A DNA stretch of 64,000 nucleotides. It comes from Mixophyes australis. Taxonomy: Eukaryota; Chordata; Amphibia; Anura; Limnodynastidae. Shown piece by piece: positions 49,000 to 60,668 of the stretch. Position 1 is the first letter of the stretch, and each line of letters opens with the position of its first letter. The notes beneath the pieces are model-generated. The model had not been told where the DNA came from. It saw nothing but the letters and a program-made list of their open reading frames with translations, and ran no database searches. The DNA is taken from positions 141,435,729-141,499,728 of the forward strand of contig JAVHZZ010000004.1 of NCBI GenBank assembly GCA_036250195.1, in the 5' to 3' direction. Position numbers and translations under genes: made by a program.

Positions 49000-50311
49000 T
49001 TTGGTATAATGTCTATAACACAAAATGGGGGCCTCTGCGTTCCGATTGGTTCGCTGAGCACGTATGGGCGTGCTCACGTCACACGCGGAGCTTTCACACA
49101 CCTGTGTTGTGACTCTGATTGTCTCTCCCACCAAGAACATGGCGGGCGCCTGCACTGAGACGAGTACAGTGTGCTCCGCAATTAGGAAGAAGAGTGTACA
49201 CCTGGTTTATTAATTCAACACTCCATTTAAACCCACCTGTGCTTTGGTCTAGTGCCTGTTCATTCGCTTTTTAGCCTGGATAGAGCACAGTCAAGATTTC
49301 ATTACATTTGGATGATTGGTCTAAGAAGCCAACAACAAACAGTAAGTACCAAACTAAATCAGAGATTGTAAGATTTTATTATTTTTTGTGTTCTCCTAAT
49401 GTAGCAAACAGTTTGCTCTGCAATAAAGTTTTCTGCCTACAGTATGCCAAGTTCTTTTGAACCTTATCCATAATCAAATTAGGAGGTTAGCTTTGTTTAC
49501 CACATTACCTTTTCTTGCTTATAAAAATGAATTTGTTTTTTTTATTGCAGGCCATACCACGCATTACCCAGTTGACTATCAAAATATTTTTTGTCTTTTG
49601 TGCCAAACTTTGGAGAAAAGTAAGTATAAGAATTTATCTGAAATTTCTGGATAGTTCAAAAATATTTTTATCTCCTAATGTAGTAAACTGTTTGCTCTGC
49701 AATATGTGTGGCCGGAATGTAAAAAAAACTGGTAAGCAAAGGGCCCCTGGCCTCACATTTAACATGTAAAGTTTTTAATAGTAGCCTACAGTAGTATGCT
49801 AAGTTGTTTTGAAACTTATCCTTGTTCAACGGCATAATAACTAGCTCATTGCATTGATGGACACATGGGTCCAAATGTATACACTTATTTTGCCCACATA
49901 CCTCCACAATTGCATTTGGAGTACACACTTAAGTGTGTTGCTGGCTGATTTGTAACCAAATATTAATAATAATTACACAATATAGGGTTTGCAACTGAGT
50001 GATATCTTTCATTTTGGTGTGTTGCTAACCTGTAAACCAATGTTATGGTTTGAAAAGTGAAGAGTAGTAGTAGTAGGAGAATGTTGCTATAGTATTTGAC
50101 TAATATGTCAGTCAAAATGCAGTGGTCAAACTAAATAGCCGTTAAATAGACAAACCACAATGTTTATTATAATAAGGGGCATGTGTTTTAGACCTAGTTA
50201 GAAGTTTGTGAAATTGTACCTTATGTAGGGGGGGAATGTGCTTAGATTCTGTATCACCACCTGACTGTGTGCATTGCCTATAAAGACACAACTTATCTTT
50301 GAAATAGGAAT
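49000..50311. promoter_or_regulatory. Shared upstream region of the two MYB genes
   Basis: These 1.3 kb separate the two divergent start codons, so both promoters should lie here. An imperfect duplication (about 49385-49470 and 49670-49800, sharing TCTCCTAATGTAG and TTTGCTCTGCAATA) is the only structure I see. No core promoter element is assigned. Confidence 0.45.
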
Positions 50312-52321
50312 ATGTCTGATGCTGGCCCAAGTAATGTGGAGGCACCAGGGCTGCCAACTAGGCGTAAAAACAATTTCATAGAGGAGGAGCTGGAGGTGCT
50401 GGTAGAAGGGGTTCTGGCGAGGTTCCACAGTGGGAACCGGCAAATAACGGGACGCAAGCGCCAAACCCATTGGCAGGAAATCACAAGGCTCATAAATGAA
50501 ATATCTCCGTATGAGCGTACAAAGGTTGAAGTACAGAAAAGGTACGAATTAAATTTAAAAATAATAGCCCTATTTAACTTTACTGACTGTGTCTATTTGT
50601 CAAATAATATATATAGATATCGCTAGAGATAAATATGGATATTGTGACATAGTAGCATTAGTCACCTGTGAGGTGAAACCACCTTGTGACTCCAATGCAT
50701 TTGTTGATCAGGCCCTTTGTTTTCAGAAACTAACATCATGGCCCTTGGTCACATTGACATAATATGTTTACCACATTATACGCGCTTCAAAAGAGCAAAA
50801 TCTGTATTACTGTATGTGAAGGTTAAATTGTTGTGATTAGCAAACGTGCAATGTATTTTATTGAAAAATGTGTCATTTTGAGTTGAAGGTACTATGTGAG
50901 GCAATAATGTTTGTCTATTCCACAGATGGGCAGACTATAAAGGACGCCTGAAAGCGAAGCTTGTTGAGATTCACAGGCATGCTCAAGGCACTGGTGGGGG
51001 GCCTCGACTACGTACTATTTTAACACCCCTCGAGGAGCCGGCGAGGGCTGCAATAGCCCTGGTGGAGATAGTTGGGGTGGGCGACATAGACACTGGCTCT
51101 AGCCCATCCCGAACACGAGAGGCCGCTCCACTAGGTACATGATGAGTTTGCTTACTTAATGTCTGTAAAGCTTTGTATCTGTCTGAGTAAAAGTGTCAAC
51201 TCTCAGGATGTGTGTGTGAAGGTAAACTTCAATTGCACAATGTGTTTGCCTATCACATAGTAGGAAATTAAATTTACACACTGAAGACAAATGGTCTCAA
51301 TATGTAGGGCTCATCCTAAAATGTCAGACCATAAGTGGCAATGTTTGTATTTGGGGAGCGGAAAGGGCTGCTAGCACATTCAAGGGAAGCTGACACTTTA
51401 CCAATGCTACATCACGCGTTGTAAGATGTTTTTGCCAATATAATATCGCACCTTACTCATTGATTCTAATTACTTTATTTTACTTATTATCTCTCTACAG
51501 CATGTGAGCAGCAGGCGCCTGCTTCACCAGTGGATGATGAAGTTGCCCGTGATGTGGAGGAGCCTCAGCTGCCTCCAGCTGAATATGTAAGGCAGCAGAC
51601 ACTCGCACGCGCAGCCCAAAATCTTAAAGACGTCACTCTTGCACAGAATGTTCACCTGTCACAAATATCAAGCACTGTCCAACACACGGATCAGCAAATC
51701 GCCAGTCTCACTAACACACTCTCCGATTTCATGAGCACACACACCTATTTACTGACGACACTCGCCATCAAAATGGATAATTTAAATACTTCAGTGACAA
51801 ATATTGCAACACTCCTGGGTGATATCTTGCATGTCCACTCCCAACGCACCTCCGGCACAATCCCTTCACCCAGCTCAGATTATTTGTTCGGCAGCCCCCA
51901 TACCCAGTTGTCTGTTGCCTCCGCCCTCCCTGATGTGTCTGTCGCCTCCGCCCTCCCTGATGTGTCTGTCGCCTCCGCCCTCCCTGATGTGTCTGTCGCC
52001 TCCGCCCTCCCTGATGTGTCTGTCGCCTCCGCCCTCCCTGATGTGTCTGTAGCCTCCGCCCTCCCTGACCCCGAACTATGTCGTCTTATGTGTTTAGCCT
52101 TTGCTCGTGGCTATGGCCAATCCCCTGTTGTGCCCACTTCCCCCTCGCCTGTCGTGGCCCCATCCCCATCCCCTGACCCTGCACCTTCACCTCGTCGGAC
52201 ACAACCCGCTTGCCTTGCCCCATTGCCTGGTTCCTCTGACTCCTCTACATCACGGGTGACAAGAAGTCGGAGTAGGGGAGCCTCCCGTCCAACCGCCTTT
52301 AAAAAAACACGGAAAAAATAA
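50312..52321 (+). CDS. MYB/SANT-like protein, plus-strand gene of the 15.7-kb element
   Basis: Three exons: 50312-50541, 50926-51134 and 51501-52321, 1260 nt or 419 residues, with GT-AG borders and matching phases. The MYB/SANT-like domain spans the first intron (NNFIEEELEVLVEGVLARF, THWQEITRLINEI, then VQKRWADYKGRLKAK), followed by GTGGGP, a block common in Harbinger-type MYB proteins. The C-terminal exon has a predicted coiled coil (SQISSTVQHTDQQIASL, MDNLNTSVTNIATLLGDIL), six 9-residue repeats SVASALPDV and a basic tail ending KTRKK that could serve nuclear import. AATAAA lies just past the stop (about 52340). It differs from the divergent neighbour in sequence but not in domain layout. 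Apparently intact. Confidence 0.88.
51909..52070 (+). repeat. 27-bp coding minisatellite
   Basis: Six units of 27 bp (TCTGTCGCCTCCGCCCTCCC plus TGATGTG) encode SVASALPDV in the last exon. The period is a multiple of three, so the frame is kept. Confidence 0.9.
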
Positions 52322-52342
52322 TTTGTATTGTTTTAACCTAAT

Positions 52343-54422
52343 AAATATAGTTTAATATATGACGAAAATATGTATATATTTTTTTTTTGTAATAAAAAAA
52401 TTCCTACTACTGAAATGTGTATTTCTTTTGTACGGCAGATTCCATAATGTTTTTTGTAATAACAATGCTTGTTATCAAGTCTAACCATAGTATAATCTCC
52501 AAACAAACTGGCTGATTCATTAACGTATTCAAACAAATATGTATCTAATATCAGTGTGCTGACCAAAACCATGCCATGGCCCTGATTGAGTAATGAACCT
52601 AGATGTCAAGGATACATATTTCTGAATGGTGCTCAAAAGCCTTTTAAAATGCAAGTGGTGCAAATTAGCAATAGGTTTAGAGCACGAAAATAAAAAAATG
52701 TCTGTATCCTAATGTACCGCACAAATACTTGATAGCTTATTTGTACACTGAAATGTTCATGTCAGGTAGGACCTCTCCTACCCCAAAATTACATCTCCAA
52801 TGACATTTTTGGTTTACATCCCCCTCCAAACTGACATGCTTTGCCCTTGCTTAGTTACTTTGCCTTACCTTTCCAGAATGAATCTGGCCCATGGTTTGCT
52901 GAAGAAGACTTAAACAAGAAGTGTATCAAGGTAAGCTTCTTAATGCTTTTGCCACAGTGTTTCTTTATTTGCCTGACTAAATAATTGCAAACACAATGTG
53001 CAACTACAGTGCCCCTTTAGAGGTAGGGCAAATCATTCTGTCAAGAAAGTATTGCATTTGCAAACTGTAACCTGACACAAAGGAGCCACAAAAGACAGGT
53101 GTTAAGGTAACCCAAATAAATTTTAATTTTTTTTTTCCCATGATGGCACAGGACAAATATTGTTAACTACTATTTTGTACAGGTAAGAATCTGTGCTAAT
53201 TCTAAAAATCTAATAAGGGATTTGTATTTAAGATTAGTGCTAATGCACAGTGTGTGGTACACTGGACGTCATTTAGCATAACAGTTATTTACATGTAACC
53301 TCATGACCTTATTGCACTAAGCACATATAGGTTGGGTCTCACATTTGGATCTTAGGTGCACTTACCCCATCAGCCGCTGTCATATCACGGCTACCTGGGT
53401 GCCTTCTGGTCGTCAGCAACATTCCCGTCCTCCACAGCTCCGTTTGTAATCAAACACACACGGTTTGTTCTGCTGCATGTGCACAGGCATCTTGGATGCA
53501 GTCAGGTGATCATTCCAGATCAACCAGATTCAGCACCTGTGATCCCATTAAGTGCTCAGCTAATAGTTGCTTGGGACAAACTATTTAAAGCTGCTGCTGT
53601 GATCTGTTCATTGCCTGAACAACACACTTCTCTCCAGTGGATAGTTATTGGCCCCAGTGTTTCTGGCTGCATTACAAAATCAGTGTTTGTGTCCACATTC
53701 TCAGACTGCTCATTCCCCTGCTAGATTGGACAATCAGCAAGAACATGAGCAGGAAGATCATCCAGGCTGCTCTGTTCAGATTCAGACCTGCTGCAGGTAA
53801 TCCCAAGGGTCCCTGATTCGGATCAAGAAATACAGACTAACGTTACAGTTTGACACACTATAAGGGTGTATGTAGTGCTGTGTGTCTGACTAATCATGTA
53901 AGACGCAAATGAAAAAGCTTGGAGTATAGATATGGTTTGGTCAGGCAAAGAAGCACACTCTGTAATACAAGTAAGTAGACTCCAAGAGGTAGTTTGTCCA
54001 CCAAACTCCTCTATCTTGTAAAGACTTTTCCAAACTCTATGATCTGATCTCCCCAATCCATGATAGTTTAAACCAATCTGGAACCTTGAATACATTATTA
54101 TAACAAACAGACCCTAGAGTTTCTTACGTAATGTACACTGATACATTCATTGTTAAAGTGGGCACGTCACTTGGATTTGGCTCCCTTCCACTTTTGGAAA
54201 ACATTTATGCAAGGCCAAGCAATTTTATATAACGGGCAACATATTATCATTTGAAGCTTGGTATGTTGTGATTTCTTGCCAACACAGACACAGGTACCCA
54301 TTGCACACGTTCACCCTCTATAAGCCAAAAAAACTGGATGCCTCACCTAACAATGTAAACATCAACAATATCTACCAGACATTAATCCCTCAAAATACTG
54401 TGTGCTCGGCCCAACACTCTTG
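52343..54422. other. Non-coding, with a decayed MITE
   Basis: About 52582-52760 resembles half of the 335-bp MITE at 48366 (CCCTGATTGAG, GGTGCAAATTAG, AATGTACCGCACAAATA). An open frame at 53356-53724 has no recognisable domain. I see no transposase motif on either strand. Confidence 0.45.
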
Positions 54423-54430
54423 GATTAGAT

Positions 54431-54613
54431 CAGGGGTGGGCAAACGTGTCCTCAAGGGCCATATCCAGTTCATGTTTTTAGGATTTCTGTCTGTAGAAAC
54501 AGGTGGGATAATTACTGACCCAGCCAAATAGATTAACTCAGCTGTACATGATTAAAGAAAACCTAAAAACATGAACTGGATATGGCCCTTGAGGACAGGT
54601 TTGCCCACCCCTG
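54431..54613. mobile_element. 183-bp hAT MITE
   Basis: Its inverted ends are CAGGGGTGGGCAAAC and GTTTGCCCACCCCTG. GATTAGAT flanks it exactly (54423-54430 and 54614-54621). Inner arms such as TCAAGGGCCATATCCAGTTC are also inverted. Confidence 0.93.
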
Positions 54614-55047
54614 GATTAGATGGTGGTAAAGGAATTTTGAACATGGAGCCATAATCCTAAAGGGAGGATATCTGTACATTAAGGCTTTGTACTTCCCTTG
54701 CCCAAGGCATGGACAAATGCTGCAAATGATTGTTAACATTGACTAGCATGTTTAAACAGACATAGGTGGTATTACGACACACACTTTGAAGAGAAACAAA
54801 GGTGGAATGTTAATTTGTCACTACTTTCCACTTTCAGAGGGCAAGCTACATGAAAATGGTATTGAGAATAAATTTCACATTTCTACACCACAATAACATT
54901 GGAGACCTACATTATCAGGTGCAGCAAACATATCAAGTGACTGCTGCCTAACAATGGGTAATCAGACTAATGTAACTAGTTCTCATGTGGAGTATCTATG
55001 TTGGCTGTAAGTTTACATATAGGTGCCTTGACCAATTAGCAAACTAG

Positions 55048-55278
55048 GGGCCTGATTCATTAAGGATCTTATCTGTCATTTTTTGCTTATCTTAAGCTAA
55101 TCCACTCTGTTCATGCTCAGAAAAGGGAGATAAGAAGCAAAATCCACTGCATAAGTGACGAATTTCTTACGCTAGAATGAAAATCCATCTTTGCTTCACT
55201 CTTATCTCCCCGTTTCTTCGTAACAATAAGCATCTTACCTTTTGCACAAGATAAGAAGATTACTAATGATTCAGGCCC
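55048..55278. mobile_element. 231-bp Harbinger-type MITE
   Basis: It begins GGGCCTGATTCATTA and ends TAATGATTCAGGCCC, flanked by TAG (55045-55047 and 55279-55281). Terminal motif and 3-bp target fit the large element that contains it. Confidence 0.85.
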
Positions 55279-55281
55279 TAG

Positions 55282-58200
55282 GTGATGGTATTATGGCCTT
55301 GTAGCAAGACTCCACTAGCTTAGTGCCCTAATGCATTCCCCATAATTGTTAGTGTGGGGTTTGTGTCTGACATGTGGGTGTTGGACCACTTTGAAACAAA
55401 GTGCCACTAGCACAAGCGAAAAATATTGTTATCCCATTTGGCCAAGGGCCAAAAGTTGGTAGTGTGTGACCTGACACTGCTAACATTTTTGCTTTCTTTA
55501 TATACATTTACCTGTAATGTGATGCCTATATTCCTACGCACATCACATGTTCGCTCTAAAAGCTGAAAGTGTCCAAACAATTTACTACTAAGCACCAAAC
55601 ACACATACAAACCTCCACACTATAGACATTTTCTAAAACTATACATTTACCCCATTTAGCGTGTTTGTAGGCTATGGTGTATCTGTGGCAAAGGAGAAAA
55701 TAACCACACCTAGATTTCATATATTCATTTAAAATAAAACCTGTTCCACAATAGTTTTGAAAGCACTACACATGGATTTATGGGTATTAAAATATTAATC
55801 AGTGCACTGTAGTAATGGTACAAAATGGCATGACAACTGATTGCTGACACATTTGCAGCATAGGCTAGATTTATTACATATATGAATTCAAATGTGCTGA
55901 CAAAAACAAAGCAAACAAGGTAATGGTCTGTGTGTGTAAAAATTCCTTGGATTAAGAGATGACAATCTGGCCAGACTGAAGAGAGACATAAGCAGGCTTG
56001 GAGCTCTGGAGAAATTCAACAACATGTAGTGAGACACGAATTGCACAAATCCAAAATCCACGCCAACACACCCTGTTGAACGAAAGGCAACAAATTAATA
56101 TGGCAATATTAGCTCAGACAACTTGCATTTTGATATCAAGAGATTGAGCAATGTATTGGCATGTGTAAAAAAGCCGGTAATATTATAGTGTATAATAATG
56201 GCTTGTGTGTTTGGACTATACCTAGGATTCTGCATGCACTATTTGACTTAATTTGAAACACCAAACCCATATATTACATAGCTAGCATCTGCCCATATGT
56301 TTTGTTTGTGCAACCACACATTGCAGGCTTAGTAACGACGACATTATTGTATGGAGCACACTCACTGGCCAATCACATTTTAGTGCAGATAGCACTATAC
56401 TACTTACATTTGACAACACCCTTCACCATGGCAACATCCACCAACTCCAAAAGGAAGTGCAATGGCAGAAAAGCCAGCACCGCAGGCCAAGTGTAATCTA
56501 AAGGCTGTAGATATAAGAAAAACAAAGTGTCAATAATGTGCACTTCTCAACACTATATGTGCTGATCAATAAACTGTAGAAAAACCAAACACCAATTATG
56601 TTGCCACATTAGGCTGTTGATTTAAACTACCCCATTAACGTGCATTTAGCTAAAGACATTAAGGCTAAACTTGGAGGCATGAAGCTATACTTTCTACACA
56701 CATTGTAAAAGGTAAAATACAGGTAGCCATGGTTTTTCCCCTATTATTACACATATAAACCATTTCAGTAACACACCAGACCATGTCTATTCATATTCCC
56801 ATTTTGAATTACCATACCTTAGATAATCAACCCTTGACTAAGCTTGCACATGATTTGACCACTGATCTTTTAAATGTGAAGATATTTGTTTTGTTCCAAA
56901 AAAAAAAAAAATTAAATAAAACATTGACCCCTTACATTGTAACATGCTTTGTCCACTAGAACATTTACTTATTTTTTATCCTTTGCTCTCCTTAATGACT
57001 CAAGCACAGAGTGTTAATGTGTCTTTAAGGTAGGGTCTGAAAAACCACACTTCAAATAAAAGGTATTAGAAAAAGAAAAGAAAAAAAAACCAAAAAACAG
57101 TATGGACATTCTTAATGCAAAGTATTTTTAACAAGGGGTATGTAATAAAACAATATCTGGTTTCTACTTACCACACACACAGACAAATGTGGAATGTCAA
57201 TAAGCAATCACTAGACACCCAAAAAACACAATCCAGGACCAAGATCTGTGGAGGGGAGGGTAAACAGGTACAAAATAAATCAATATAGATGGATAATCTT
57301 TGTGTGTCACTACAGTCGAGAGGTATCTATGCAGAGACACATCCCAAGTCTACACAGTTGCCTCAATATTCAAACTTTGCAGCTAATTAAAGACTTTTCC
57401 ACTAACCTTCAACATAAAAAGCTTAACCATTAGGACCTTTCAGCATAATTTTCTATCTGTATCTCACCAATATCTTTTCCTACAAATAAACATGAGTGTT
57501 GAGCAAGGTACAGCAATAAACTGCAGAGATTATGAAACATTTCACCATTAAGGGCTACTTACCCAGAATTGTGAATCTCCCAACAACACAGAAGGCCAAG
57601 CAAGGTCTTTTTAAGTAACACTGTAATTAGTGAATTAAATGCAGGTGAGTAGGCCGGAGAGTATGCCGGACACGTCATTAGGAGCACGCAGGTGCGTTCT
57701 AATTAGCCAAGTGTGGTTTTGTGTAAAAGTGACCTGACATGTGAGCAACGTTTATTTTCTGTAGGTAAGTAGAGATTATAACGATTATTACAGATGTCAT
57801 TAATGAGCTAAGCTGTTAGTGTTGTGGCAATAGTATGGGTAAAATAGTTTTAAGTACAATTCTATGACGTATGATTCATTTGCATGTGCTACATTTAGAT
57901 GTGCCATATAGTGTAAAAAACTATATGCAACTGCTTGTATTTAGCGTAAGATTCGCAAACGCGCTTAATTCGCGTTTGTTTGGTGACGTTTTTGCAGCTC
58001 CTGCTGCTTTAGTAAAACAGTGTTTTTATTAATGTGTGTGTTTATCTAGGGTTAATATTTTAATACCACGTTATCCATCATGCTGTTCATATTAATTGCA
58101 ACATGGCCAATTTATCAGGTCTAAGACAGTCATTCAGCTGTGCTAACTAGTTAATGTGCAGTTTGGTGTTGGTGTTTCAATGTGAAGTATAACTCAGTGA

Positions 58201-59090
58201 ATAAAGAAATGAGCTTGCAACAACAAGGTAATGAGTTTGAACCCTGAATGATGCGTGTATGTGGCTAACCTTGGTATATTTACAAGTTTGAGGGTATTTA
58301 TTCCACTCTGTGACTTAGTATATGTTTTGGTGTGTAAGGTGGCTATATGTAATGTTCAACAGTGTTATCAGCTACAACACAGCAAAGCAGTTGTTGGCAA
58401 AGACTTTGGATTTCAAAGACATAGGAATTCTGTACTGGCAACAGTGGAAAAAGCTAAGTGCTCCACCAAATCAAATTGTAGAAATGGGAGCAATAAATGT
58501 TCTATTTTTGATTTGTATTTATCAACATGGATATATTTCGATATGCATAAATTGTGACTCTGCATGCACCAAATCTTTCTGGGTATAATATTTCCAAGTA
58601 TTGGCATTTTTCCCCATGTTTTAAGGGAAACAACTTATGCTAGAAGTTGCTGGTCATCTTTAATTTGTATTCTATTCCCTTGACATCACCACTTGTACAG
58701 TGGTGTAGCAGTTAGGCAATCCACCTTGCCAGCTTGCTACGTGGGTTCGAGTCCTCACCAGCCCTCGGCTCTTAGGGATCATTAATATCCTTAGACAATT
58801 TGTGTTGCTGTTAAAAGTGTCCCTGTGGTAATAGTACACTTGTTTTAAATTTGCATAAATCATGTGTGTAAAACCCTAAAATATATTTTCGAGTTATTAT
58901 ATGTCTATTAATATTATTTGTTATTGCAAACGCACCATCACCAACTGTCAAATCAGGCATGTAACATATTGAGACTAATGATATTGGTAATTGTTCAGAA
59001 TGGTTGGAGATTTATCATAAATATTTATGACAAAGTCTATTGTTTGGGAGACATTTTACATAAAATGAAATAATTACCCATGCAGTGTGC
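55282..59090. other. Non-coding right half of the 15.7-kb element
   Basis: No frame here shows a recognisable domain. A tRNA-like head at 58690-58770 (GTGGTGTAGCAGTTAGGCAA, then GGTTCGAGTCC) looks like a SINE. CGCAAACGCGCTTAATTCGC near 57955 recalls the terminal-repeat sequence. The rest is AT-rich. Confidence 0.45.
58690..58770 (+). repeat. tRNA-like SINE head
   Basis: Box A-like GTGGTGTAGCAGTTAGGC and a consensus box B GGTTCGAGTCC lie about 40 bases apart. The flanking arms do not pair as an acceptor stem, so a SINE is more likely than a tRNA gene. Confidence 0.55.
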
Positions 59091-59092
59091 AC

Positions 59093-59320
59093 AACAATTC
59101 CGGCAGTGGAATGAATGTGGAATGCACTGAGGCAACCATTCCGGCAGCCGGAATGAATGTGGAATGCACTGAGGCAACCATTCCGGCAGCCGGAATGAAT
59201 GTGGAATGCACTGAGGCAACCATTCCGGCAGTGGAATGAATGTGGAATGCACTGAGGCAACCATTCCGGCAGTGGAATGAATGTGGAATGCACTGAGGCA
59301 ACCATTCCGGCAGCCGGAAT
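59093..59320. repeat. GGAATG-rich tandem array, 40/42-bp units
   Basis: About five and a half units contain GAATGTGGAATGCACTGAGG and CAACCATTCCGGCAG. Units of 42 bp (with GCCGG) and 40 bp (with GTGG) alternate. CATTCCGGCAGCCGGAATG makes a small palindrome in each long unit. The minus-strand frames here are artefacts. Confidence 0.9.
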
Positions 59321-60100
59321 GCACTGTGACCTGGATTCTCCCCATAATGCTGAGAAGATATGTGGCTAGCAGTGTACAGGCCTATAAAAGGCAGTCCTCT
59401 TTACTGAAGAGGCAGTAAGCAGCAGAGGGCGCTATTTCCAGCTAACTAATTCCGGCATTCCGGCAGTTCCGGATTGAGGCCAAAGGGCCAAAATAACATC
59501 AAACATGTTGCACTTGCGAATTGCATTGATTATAAAGGGGTATGTAAAGGAAAAAAAGCTTAATTTACACAAACATACTAATGGAACATTTGTAAGATAT
59601 CTAAAAGCTCAATAAAAATTTTTTTTTACCAAAAAAAAAAAAAAAAGCCACAGGCAGTCTGTATTGATATGTATGTATGTTGTGCATATTTCGTTTTGCA
59701 TTTTAAACGAAAAAGATGCTCCTAAAGGCGTTTAATAGTGGTTTTAGCTAGCTGTATTGGAGTTAAACATGACCCTGGCCTTCCTTAACTTTTGTGAAAG
59801 ATTTGAGACAGGAGTGACGTCAGTTTCACTCATCTGGGCAGAGGGAACGCCTACTATTCTCAAGTGAAAAAGCATAACGCCTACTTTACTCAAGTACTAT
59901 CTCATCTCCACCCAGTCCGCGCCTACTCTCCGCCCATTCCCACCCATATGTTCTCAAGTGGTCAGCAGTCATCTCAAATCTATTTGCGTTGCAGTTTGAG
60001 ATTGAGTCACCTTTTGAGAGCTGTATCTGCCGTGCTTGAGTAGCGTATGTAGTGTTTTGCGCTGCCTAAGCGTCGTTTCGCGCATGCGCAGAGCCATTTA
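59321..60100. other. Right subterminal region of the 15.7-kb element
   Basis: It holds further CATTCCGGCAG pieces at 59450-59470, an A-rich run at 59630 and a GC-richer stretch next to the terminal repeat. No gene is seen. Confidence 0.4.
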
Positions 60101-60141
60101 GCAGATGCGTATGCGTTTGCGAACTTTGATGAATCGGGCCC
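60101..60141 (-). repeat. Right terminal inverted repeat
   Basis: Exact 41-bp reverse complement of 44457-44497. Confidence 0.95.
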
Positions 60142-60463
60142 CTGGATACAAACCTCTTTTCCTAATTGGAGAGGTCTCACGGTAGATGATATTAGAGAAC
60201 ATGCCATAGAACATGATAAAAATAGATGTAAAAAGGAAAAAGCACAGAATGATAGGTTAATGATGTTGGGTATCCAGGCGTTAGAAAAATTATATTCACA
60301 ACCCCAGAATTTTAAAAACCACTATAAGGTATGAAAGAAACAGAAATCTTTAAATTGTTTTAACTGTCTTAAGAAGGGACTTTTGAGGAAAGATTGCAAA
60401 GAAAATATTAGAGCCAAAGCTATGAAATTAAGACCAGACAAGGCAAATAATACTCGGTGGTAA

Positions 60464-60668
60464 GTATTAATGTGCAAAGTTTAGAAAAAACTGATTTAAA
60501 AGGTAATCTTTGTTGATGTTGCTTGTTTGTTTTATGTTGTCACATGTTTGCTTTCCTAAATAGCTGGCCAATGGTAAAAAATGAGAATGTTTGGTTTGTT
60601 TGCTGTTTAAAGATAACTATCTTGTCTTTTCTTCACAGATAAAGGTAGACAAAAGAAATATAGACTTA
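60464..60668 (+). other. Proviral sequence downstream of gag
   Basis: Continuation of the provirus between gag and the second Harbinger-type element. It resumes at 63853. A protease or polymerase start was not recognised in the short pieces visible. Confidence 0.4.

Larger units (their letters stand above)
44457..60141. mobile_element. 15.7-kb Harbinger-type element with two MYB genes
   Basis: Perfect 41-bp terminal inverted repeats begin GGGCCCGATTCATC. CTG is duplicated on both sides (44454-44456 and 60142-60144), and joining the flanks at one CTG restores the phase of the interrupted gag, so the borders are firm. Termini and a 3-bp CWG target fit PIF/Harbinger. Inside are two intact, divergent, spliced genes for MYB/SANT-like proteins (46228-48999 minus, 50312-52321 plus) and several SINEs and MITEs. 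The right half (52.3-60.1 kb) has no convincing gene. No DDE transposase was found on either strand. Confidence 0.9.
43216..60463 (+). pseudogene. Retroviral-type gag, split by a 15.7-kb transposon
   Basis: Structural polyprotein of an endogenous retrovirus-like element. The Met at 43216 opens a 362-codon frame with a matrix-like N-terminus, a linker and a capsid N-domain (MYFPWTKTELFTIMSDF and PTNTDWRVLFKACLP resemble gamma/epsilon-type capsids). Breaks: an in-frame TAA at 44302-44304, the element at 44457-60141 (target CTG), and an in-frame TGA at 60332-60334. Gag codons resume at 60142 in the phase expected from one duplicated CTG. A nucleocapsid-type knuckle at 60356-60397 keeps its three Cys but has Leu where His is usual. 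The frame ends with TAA at 60461-60463. Non-functional. Class assignment is tentative. Confidence 0.8.

Noticed and set aside
53356..53724. 122-codon frame in the right half of the large element as a possible transposase exon
   Set aside because: No DDE, helix-turn-helix or other motif, and no convincing splice partners.
58690..58770. tRNA gene
   Set aside because: Boxes A and B are present but acceptor and anticodon stems do not pair; a SINE head is more likely.
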